DNA of 64,000 nt from JAKJEP01 sp964580995 (GTDB taxonomy: Bacteria > Planctomycetota > Phycisphaerae > Sedimentisphaerales > SM23-30), in the NCBI GenBank assembly GCA_964580995.1, contig CAZOMV010000005.1:29472-93471 (forward strand). The letters are read 5' to 3'. The notes under the pieces are model-generated. The model was not told the origin of the DNA, made no database searches, and saw nothing but the letters and a program-made list of their open reading frames with translations. Position numbers and translations under genes: made by a program. Position 1 is the first letter of the stretch; each line of letters starts with the position of its first letter. Positions 59,277-64,000 of the stretch are shown here, piece by piece.

Positions 59277-59513
59277 TCAATAGACCGTGATGTCTCCGGC
59301 CTGGTGGTTCTTCATTTCCTGTTCCGCTTCCAGCCAGTTCCGTTCACATTGGCCTTGCCGACAACCGGTTTTGACGTAAATTTCATAGGCCCGCCTGGCA
59401 ATGTCTTCCTGCCTGGGCATGGTTGCCGCTGCCGCCCTGCCGCATGGATCGTTATGGGCCGGTTGGGGGCCAAACGGTTGAGTTGTTTTGGATGGAGCCA
59501 TTGGCTTGATCAT
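59277..59513 (-). CDS. DUF2934 protein (78 aa)
   Basis: Core motif IARRAYEIYVKTGCRQGQ, then NWLEAEQEM: the DUF2934 helix pair. GGAAAGGAAAATTCC stands before ATG 59513. N-terminal 35 residues are Pro/Gln/Ala-rich linker. A second DUF2934 protein is encoded at 63164. Function unknown; the family tends to occur with other small stress proteins. Confidence 0.85.
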   Translation of the reverse strand: MIKPMAPSKTTQPFGPQPAHNDPCGRAAAATMPRQEDIARRAYEIYVKTGCRQGQCERNWLEAEQEMKNHQAGDITVY

Positions 59514-59560
59514 GGAATTTTCCTTTCCTGATTACTGTGTGATGATTCGATCCTCGAAAA

Positions 59561-59782
59561 TCATCTCGTCTTTGTCATATCGGCCCGAAAAGCGGTTGGC
59601 CCGCGGGCGCCGATTCGTTCCCACACTTCCCAACGATGGATCGGACAATCTTTATCGGCCTCAAAACCCAGTCGAACGCTTCCAGCGTTAATCGCAAGCA
59701 CTGTAACTTTGAGCATATTTTTGATGCCGCTGGGGCGTCCGACGACCACAGACTCCTGGCTTTTTCTCGTTAAGACCAGCAT
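59561..59782 (-). CDS. csrA: Carbon storage regulator CsrA
   Basis: 73 aa. Canonical start MLVLTRKSQESVVVG, then VTVLAINAGSVRLGFEADKDCPIHRWEVW, matching the CsrA beta-sheet with RNA-binding residues (Leu4, Arg6, Arg-like V-x-R-L-G and the IHR-E-V segment). GGAGGACC precedes the ATG. Binds GGA motifs in mRNA leaders and alters translation or stability. It lies next to a sigma-70 gene in the stress island. The C-terminal tail of 20 residues is longer and charged (Arg/Thr/Lys) than in gammaproteobacterial CsrA. Confidence 0.92.
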   Translation of the reverse strand: MLVLTRKSQESVVVGRPSGIKNMLKVTVLAINAGSVRLGFEADKDCPIHRWEVWERIGARGPTAFRADMTKTR

Positions 59783-59862
59783 ACTGGTCCTCCATTCTCA
59801 TAATTGGTTCATGTATTTGCATTCATCACATTATACTTTTAAATTGTGTCTTATAACTAAGG

Positions 59863-59872
59863 TTTTGCAAAA
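59863..59872 (-). promoter_or_regulatory. TTTTGCAAAA element, copy 2
   Basis: About 80 bp upstream of csrA. In gene orientation TTTTGCAAAACCTTAGTTATAAG, sharing most positions with the copy before the DUF3185 gene (TTTTGCAAAACTTTAGTGATAAGG). Confidence 0.5.
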
Positions 59873-59911
59873 TGGATATCCGATACATAATTTTTCGCAA
59901 TTACCAACATT

Positions 59912-60796
59912 CTATACCGACACCAGGCATAGTTCACTCGCCTGGCGGACCTTGCCCAGCGCCTTCTTCTGAATTTGCCGCACCCGCTCCTTGGATAAAT
60001 CCAAATGCAGGCCAATCCGTTCCAGCGTCATGGGCTGGCAGTCCTCCTCATTCAGAGAAAAACGCTTCTGCAGGACAAACTGTTCGGCTTCCGAAAGATC
60101 CGCCAGATTGTCGCGCACGATCGTGCCCAGGTCCTCAGCCTGCTCCTTAAATTGCTCTTGCCGCCGCCATGCTACATGGTTGTCCCGATCGAATGCCATT
60201 TCACCGGCGAGCGTAAAGCGGCTGCGCCATCGCAGGTGCGTCTTGGCCAGACGATAGATACTTTGCAGGATCGCACGGCAGGCATACGTGCTGAATCGGT
60301 AGCCCCGTGAACAGTCGAACCGGTCCATCGCCCGCAGCAAGGCCAGGCTCCCCTCGCTCACAAAGTCTTCATACTCGAGCCGGTAGTAAAGGGCACGGCG
60401 CGCCATCGACATCACCAGTCCCATATTCCAGTTGACCAGCTTGTCTTTGAGGGCACGCTGCTGATCGTCCCAGCGCAAAAGCTCCAGAACCTCTTTCCGG
60501 CTCCAGAGTCTTTTCCGCAGCAATCGCTCCCGAACTTTTTCCTGCTGATAATGATAATAATTCAACTGCAGAAAAATCGTTTTCTCCTGTTCCGGATCCA
60601 GCCGGCCATTCGCCTGCGCCTCGATCCGGCGGTCCAGAATTTCCGACATTTCGGAAGGCTTGTCAAAACAGTCATTCCGAACATAATATTGGCCGGTCAT
60701 CAGCATGCCCCGCAACTGTTCCGCCTGGGGATCCGTGAGCTTACAACATACGATTCGTCTGGCCACTTCTTTGTCGATATCTTCATCCTTGTTCAT
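59912..60796 (-). CDS. Sigma-70 family RNA polymerase sigma factor
   Basis: 294 aa. Long N-terminal region of about 130 residues, then sigma region 2 (NMGLVMSMARRAL.. DFVSEGSLALLRAMDRFD.. GYRFSTYACRAILQSIYR) and region 4 with HTH (TLERIGLHLDLSKERVRQIQKKAL). No clear region 3 or 1.1, so an alternative (group 3/ECF-like intermediate) factor is more likely than the housekeeping RpoD. AAGGATG precedes ATG 60796. Lies directly upstream of csrA in reading order. May control nearby small stress genes; no anti-sigma gene seen. Confidence 0.88.
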   Translation of the reverse strand: MNKDEDIDKEVARRIVCCKLTDPQAEQLRGMLMTGQYYVRNDCFDKPSEMSEILDRRIEAQANGRLDPEQEKTIFLQLNYYHYQQEKVRERLLRKRLWSRKEVLELLRWDDQQRALKDKLVNWNMGLVMSMARRALYYRLEYEDFVSEGSLALLRAMDRFDCSRGYRFSTYACRAILQSIYRLAKTHLRWRSRFTLAGEMAFDRDNHVAWRRQEQFKEQAEDLGTIVRDNLADLSEAEQFVLQKRFSLNEEDCQPMTLERIGLHLDLSKERVRQIQKKALGKVRQASELCLVSV

Positions 60797-60919
60797 CGAT
60801 TCATCCTTATTATTAAAACTCTGATTTTCATCCTAAACTCTTTATTATCCTGATTTCTCATCAATTCATCCGGTTTTACTCCTTTATATCCTTTATAAAC
60901 TTTCCTTCTCGACAGGCTC

Positions 60920-61792
60920 TCAAGCTGCGGAGAACCACCTTTTTTTAGCGGCCCACAGACTCATCAGCCCGGAACCGGCCAGCAGAAGTGCGCCCGGCGC
61001 CGGGATGACCGGAGTGGGACTGCCGCCGCTGAAGCCGTAACTGCCGAAGTCGGAGCGGTCGCTGCCGTAGTCCTGGGCAGTGTTATTGTTGGAGATAAGG
61101 TTGTCTGTCAACTTGACTGCTCCATTCAGTGCGAAGGCTCTCCCGCACAGAATCTCTGCCCTGGGGTCAAGGGTAACGCTCGCATAAGCAAGAATATTTC
61201 CTGCAAACGTAGTGTCTGTACCCAAAGTCGCGGAGCTGCCGACCTGCCAATACACATCACTAAACGGAGTTCCATTGATGACGTTAACAGAAGAGCTGCT
61301 TGCGGTCGTGAGCGCGCTGCCTATCTGGAAAATGAAGTCCGCATCAGGGTTGCCCTGAAAATCGAGGGTGAGTGCTCCTGTCAACTGAGCCGACGAGTCA
61401 AAGTGATAGACACCCGGCGTGAGCGTATCGTATCCCGCTGAACCCAGAACAATACCAGTATAGTTGTAAATGAACGGCGAGCCAGCCAGCGTATTGTACG
61501 CAGTCGTTGCATCCGCCAGAGCAAGCTGTGCGACCCCATCATTTATGTGTATTGTTCCTCCGCTCACGGTCCCGTCAGGATAAAAACCAGTGACCGAAGT
61601 TCCTGGCGTTACACCCAAATTCCCGTAGATTTGAGTGGTCGGGTTCGGATCGCTATGGCCATTAGTCACTGTCTCGTGACCCAGGACGGCGAAGCTCTGC
61701 GCCGAACCCAATAGAGAGGAATTGGCCCATCCTGTCGATGCGCCATACAGAAGCATGGCAAACGCTGCGAGAATTAAAACCTTGCTTTTCAT
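60920..61792 (-). CDS. DUF3494 ice-binding-like adhesin with PEP-CTERM tail
   Basis: 290 aa from ATG 61792 (AGGAG 7 nt upstream; a TTG six bases earlier is not favoured). Signal peptide MKSKVLILAAFAMLLYGASTGWA. The DUF3494 beta-solenoid follows: LGSAQSFAVLGHETVTN, GNLGVTPGT, DATTAYNTLAG, GVYHFDSSAQLTGALTLD, FIFQIGSALTTAS, NVYWQVGSSATLGT-like. The C-terminal PAPGALLLAGSGLMSLWAAKKRWF is a PEP-CTERM sorting tail. In psychrophiles the fold binds ice, but it also serves as a surface adhesin; the second use fits a PEP-CTERM organism. Confidence 0.9.
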   Translation of the reverse strand: MKSKVLILAAFAMLLYGASTGWANSSLLGSAQSFAVLGHETVTNGHSDPNPTTQIYGNLGVTPGTSVTGFYPDGTVSGGTIHINDGVAQLALADATTAYNTLAGSPFIYNYTGIVLGSAGYDTLTPGVYHFDSSAQLTGALTLDFQGNPDADFIFQIGSALTTASSSSVNVINGTPFSDVYWQVGSSATLGTDTTFAGNILAYASVTLDPRAEILCGRAFALNGAVKLTDNLISNNNTAQDYGSDRSDFGSYGFSGGSPTPVIPAPGALLLAGSGLMSLWAAKKRWFSAA

Positions 61793-61937
61793 TTTCAATC
61801 TCCTACTAAAAGTTTTTGCTCTTATACCTATTCATACAGGTGTTTCGTCGATTTTAACGCCTCTTCCAAAGGCAATTTCCGCCCGTTCCCACGAACAGGC
61901 CCTGGAACACACAGATTCCTATCGTAGCTTTCTGGTT

Positions 61938-62150
61938 TCATCGGGTTTGGCCGCGTAATAGCCCCGCCAGCCCGACAATAATCGCAACAATTCCGCCGAT
62001 CAGCAGCCATATCGTCTTGTCGGTAGGCGAGCCGGTAAAAAAGCGGGAAACATCCGAACTGAACGAATCGGACGCCGCCACGCCATAGATTACCAGTACG
62101 ATACCCAGGACAAGAATTGCCATCATCGCCAGCATAATTGGTTTATTCAT
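61938..62150 (-). CDS. DUF3185 two-helix membrane protein
   Basis: 70 aa. MAILVLGIVLVIYGVAASDS and TDKTIWLLIGGIVAIIVGLAGLL are the two helices; VSRFFTGSPTDKTIWLLIGG is the DUF3185 hallmark. AAGGAG precedes the ATG at 62150. The TTTTGCAAAAC palindrome at 62172-62187 lies between it and the lmo0937-type gene. Function unknown. Confidence 0.88.
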   Translation of the reverse strand: MNKPIMLAMMAILVLGIVLVIYGVAASDSFSSDVSRFFTGSPTDKTIWLLIGGIVAIIVGLAGLLRGQTR

Positions 62151-62171
62151 AAAAAAGTCTCCTTATCACTA

Positions 62172-62187
62172 AAGTTTTGCAAAACTT
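62172..62187 (-). promoter_or_regulatory. AAGTTTTGCAAAACTT perfect 16-bp palindrome (TTTTGCAAAA copy 3)
   Basis: Immediately upstream of the DUF3185 gene ribosome site. The core TTTTGCAAAAC plus TTAGT..TAAGG flank matches copies at 58690 and 59863. The full palindromic form suggests a dimeric DNA-binding protein. Confidence 0.55.
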
Positions 62188-62222
62188 CAGTTATCATTTT
62201 ATTGCCTGGTCCTGTGAGATGT

Positions 62223-62372
62223 TCATATGGCTCTTCGTCCGCTGATGACTCTAAGTAAAACGACCACGATGGCGATTACCAGAAGAAGATGGATGAAACC
62301 GCCCATGGTATAGGAAGAGACCATTCCCAAAAGCCATAACACGATCAAAACCACAGCTAATGTATAAAGCAT
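62223..62372 (-). CDS. lmo0937-type small membrane protein (49 aa)
   Basis: From ATG 62372 (GGCAGG upstream). MLYTLAVVLIVLWLLGMVSS, then a short loop TMGGFIH and a second helix LLLVIAIVVVLLRVISGRR. This matches the lmo0937 family, small double-span proteins widespread in Firmicutes and Proteobacteria. Function unknown. The frame could be extended to 62423, but the extra residues lie before a non-matching region. Confidence 0.8.
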   Translation of the reverse strand: MLYTLAVVLIVLWLLGMVSSYTMGGFIHLLLVIAIVVVLLRVISGRRAI

Positions 62373-62508
62373 AACAAACCTGCCTTTCGTTTTTGGGGTT
62401 TGGCATTCACCGCACACGGCCATGCCGTTTGGCAGTCCAAACCCGCCTATTCATTTTCTCTATCCACTCGAAACAATTTTTCAAAGCCTGAGCACCTCGG
62501 GATAAACG

Positions 62509-62904
62509 TTATTTTTCTGGAGTTGTCTTTTCACTGGTTCCCGGCTGCATCATCTTGGAACACATCGGACAAGTCTTCATCATCTCTTCCATTTTCTTTT
62601 TCATCTTTTCCATGTCAATCTTGATCTCTGCTTCTTTCACGAGATTCAAATCTTTGTCATACTTAAGCAGTTGACAACCCACGGCAACTACCACGGAGCC
62701 GTCTCCCGTTGCGACCAGCATGGGTTTGCCCATCTGCATCTTCATACCGCACATCGGGCAGCCAGGACTCATCTGGCCCATCCCCATCATGCCTTTTGGC
62801 ATGGTATCTTTTTTCACCATACCGGGGCCATCCTGTGCAAATACAAAATATCCCCCCATCCCCAGCAGAACAATTCCAATCGTGGCAATACTTACTCGTT
62901 TCAT
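62509..62904 (-). CDS. Exported CPMC-motif protein (131 aa)
   Basis: MKRVSIATIGIVLLGMGGYFVFA is a signal or anchor. Two Cys motifs, CPMCGMKM (about residues 49-56) and CPMCSKMM (about 112-119), frame a middle domain (VLVATGDGSVVVAVGCQLLKYDKDLNLV). Met-rich around both. Binding of copper or another thiophilic metal in the periplasm is a reasonable guess; the pattern also resembles rubredoxin-like knuckles. Ribosome site AAAGGAAAAC precedes ATG 62904. No family assigned. Confidence 0.75.
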   Translation of the reverse strand: MKRVSIATIGIVLLGMGGYFVFAQDGPGMVKKDTMPKGMMGMGQMSPGCPMCGMKMQMGKPMLVATGDGSVVVAVGCQLLKYDKDLNLVKEAEIKIDMEKMKKKMEEMMKTCPMCSKMMQPGTSEKTTPEK

Positions 62905-63163
62905 CTTGTTTTCCTTTCATTTAATTCTTTTAATTCTTCAAGCTATCTGCCCGCGGCATTTCTACCGCCCAATCAAAAGGGCAATAGCGGCCGCCTGTCT
63001 TTCCCATTCTCAACTTTCAAAAAAATATGTTTACGATAATGATCTATATGCAAGCTACGAACAATACTCTATGGGGAAAATCCTGGTTTTGTGTAATCAA
63101 TTTCCTTAGGTTTGCCGGCTCTGTGAAAAACGCGTTGCCTGGTACGGGCGATTCCTGGCTGCA

Positions 63164-63433
63164 TTACCTGGATAGAAGCGTCGCCCGGCCCTGGTTGAGT
63201 TGTTCCTGTTCGGCCTGCAGCCAGTCCTGTTCACTTTGGCCTTGCGGGCAGCCCTTCTCAAGATAAATTTCATAGGCCCGCTGGGCAATGTCTTCGTGAG
63301 TAGGTGCGGCGGCTGCGATAGGCCGGGGATGCGGAAGGTTATGTATCTGCTGGGACATTGACACCTGGTCCGCTTTCGGCTGCTGGGGCACCGGCATTTG
63401 CGGTAATTTTCCGTTATTCATATACTTACTCAT
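63164..63433 (-). CDS. DUF2934 protein (89 aa), paralogue of 59277-59513
   Basis: IAQRAYEIYLEKGCPQGQSEQDWLQAEQEQL is the DUF2934 core; compare IARRAYEIYVKTGCRQGQ of the 78-aa protein. Pro/Gln/Ala-rich N-terminal linker of about 40 residues. AAAGGATTCG precedes the ATG at 63433. Divergent from the sensor gene at 63759. Confidence 0.85.
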   Translation of the reverse strand: MSKYMNNGKLPQMPVPQQPKADQVSMSQQIHNLPHPRPIAAAAPTHEDIAQRAYEIYLEKGCPQGQSEQDWLQAEQEQLNQGRATLLSR

Positions 63434-63584
63434 AAACGAATCCTTTCTTTAGAGTTCCGATGAGCGGCAGTAGATCATCTACACGTGCTTCTTCCTGCCT
63501 TATTTTCATAGTAGATCATAGCCGCACAACTTTGTAAATCAGCGTAGAGCCTGATTCTGGTGTAAGCCAAATGGACTATTTATC

Positions 63585-63604
63585 TGTAGGTGAAATTACC
63601 TACA
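63585..63604. promoter_or_regulatory. Operator-like dyad TGTAGGT-N6-ACCTACA
   Basis: Perfect seven-base arms, 6-nt spacer, 58 bp upstream of the sensor gene -35. Position allows control of either divergent gene. Confidence 0.45.
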
Positions 63605-63661
63605 CGAATGCCGATTCGCAGTGCCGGGGTTTTGCCAGATACAGATTATACCAAATCCCGG

Positions 63662-63689
63662 TTGACAATCGGTCTTATTTTGTTATAAT
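63662..63689 (+). promoter_or_regulatory. Consensus sigma-70 promoter of the sensor gene
   Basis: TTGACA (63662-63667), 16-nt spacer, TATAAT (63684-63689). Both hexamers are perfect. Predicted start near 63696, about 60 nt before the GTG. Confidence 0.75.
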
Positions 63690-63758
63690 AAAGGCTGAGT
63701 TTTCTTGTGTTTTCTTGCAATTTTTTGCTTTGGATTTCGGAATAGGCGGGCAGGAAAG

Positions 63759-64000
63759 GTGAAAAATCAAACGAAAATAATAAAAGATGTAACCACCAGG
63801 CTGGAGCATGCCCAGCAGATGCTGCATGTGAGCGAAGACAAATACCGCCAACTGGTAGAGAATGCCGACTGTATTATTCTGCGTATGGACAAGGACGGGA
63901 AAATAACCTTTTTCAATGAATTCGCCCAGAAGTTCTTCGGTTATCCCGAGCGGGAAATCCTGGGCAAAAAGGTGACAGGGACCATCGCAACTTTAAAAGA
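63759..64000 (+). CDS. PAS-domain sensor protein, 5' part only
   Basis: 80 codons before the window edge. GTG 63759 (AGGAAAG just upstream). Opens with a coiled-coil stretch (VTTRLEHAQQMLHVSEDKYRQLVENAD) and then a PAS core (RMDKDGKITFFNEFAQKFFGY.. REILGK). Probably a soluble PAS sensor kinase or diguanylate-type regulator; what follows cannot be seen. Confidence 0.75.
   Translation, partial: MKNQTKIIKDVTTRLEHAQQMLHVSEDKYRQLVENADCIILRMDKDGKITFFNEFAQKFFGYPEREILGKKVTGTIATLK

Larger units (their letters stand above)
63434..63758. other. Divergent control region (325 bp)
   Basis: No gene. Holds GTAGAT-C-ATCTAC (63470-63482), a second partial GTAGATCAT (63511), a TGTAGGT/ACCTACA dyad (63585-63604), and the promoter of the sensor gene (63662-63689). 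Confidence 0.6.

Noticed and set aside
1..64000. CRISPR array, tRNA, rRNA, insertion sequence or prophage
   Set aside because: No repeat-spacer pattern, cloverleaf, transposase or phage structural gene was found on reading both strands; tRNA search by eye is not exhaustive.

Overview
The window looks like a chromosomal segment of a planctomycete, most likely class Phycisphaerae (Sedimentisphaerales-like). Supporting signs are secreted proteins with PEP-CTERM tails ending in Pro-Ala-Pro-Gly plus a hydrophobic helix and Arg-rich end, dockerin-like EF-hand loops, several FTLVELLVV-type pseudopilins, a formylglycine-enzyme-like protein and a dense set of GH36/GH38 glycosidases. This assignment is inferred from gene content; no rRNA or other phylogenetic marker is present. 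No tRNA, rRNA, CRISPR array, insertion sequence or prophage was recognised.

Layout. (1) 0.1-10.0 kb, minus strand: a type IV pilus / type II secretion operon with two PilB/GspE-type ATPases, a PilT-type ATPase, a PilC/GspF platform protein and four pseudopilins, behind a consensus-like promoter and a roughly 270-nt structured leader. (2) 10.4-35.9 kb: a carbohydrate locus organised around a GntR/LacI-chimeric (AraR-like) regulator. Leftward run GH36, GH38, PfkB kinase, sorbose-1-phosphate-reductase-like MDR and mannitol-1-phosphate-dehydrogenase-like genes. Rightward run GH36, GH36, GH38, UroD-family methyltransferase-like, GH36, PfkB kinase and a GH38 homologue that lacks the usual nucleophile. 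No transporter is encoded. (3) 35.9-41.4 kb, minus: a secreted protein of unknown function, then a tight three-gene unit (AGE-family epimerase, deoxyhypusine-synthase-like protein, PfkB-HAD fusion). (4) 41.7-50.1 kb: a hybrid sensor kinase with a tiny membrane protein upstream, two PEP-CTERM proteins, a small secreted protein, a dockerin/SUMF1 protein behind an attenuator-like leader, and a 52-aa lipoprotein. (5) 50.2-63.8 kb: a stress/envelope island, mostly minus: lipoprotein hydrolase, UbiB-like kinase, AI-2E permease, YqjE/YqjD-like pair, small lipoproteins, a YXWGXW-repeat protein, DUF3309, two DUF2934 proteins, CsrA, a sigma-70 factor, a DUF3494 ice-binding-like protein, DUF3185, an lmo0937-type protein and a CPMC-motif protein. 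A PAS-domain sensor runs off the right edge.

How the parts fit (inference): the central locus would release galactose and mannose from alpha-linked glycans (signal peptides on the GH36 enzymes, none on the GH38 enzymes), and the kinases and polyol-phosphate-type dehydrogenases would feed the products into central metabolism. The UroD-like gene, with a methyltransferase-type zinc site, raises the possibility of demethylating O-methylated sugars. In the right-hand island, three genes share an upstream TTTTGCAAAAC element and two share a near-identical leader, suggesting common control, perhaps involving the local sigma factor or CsrA.
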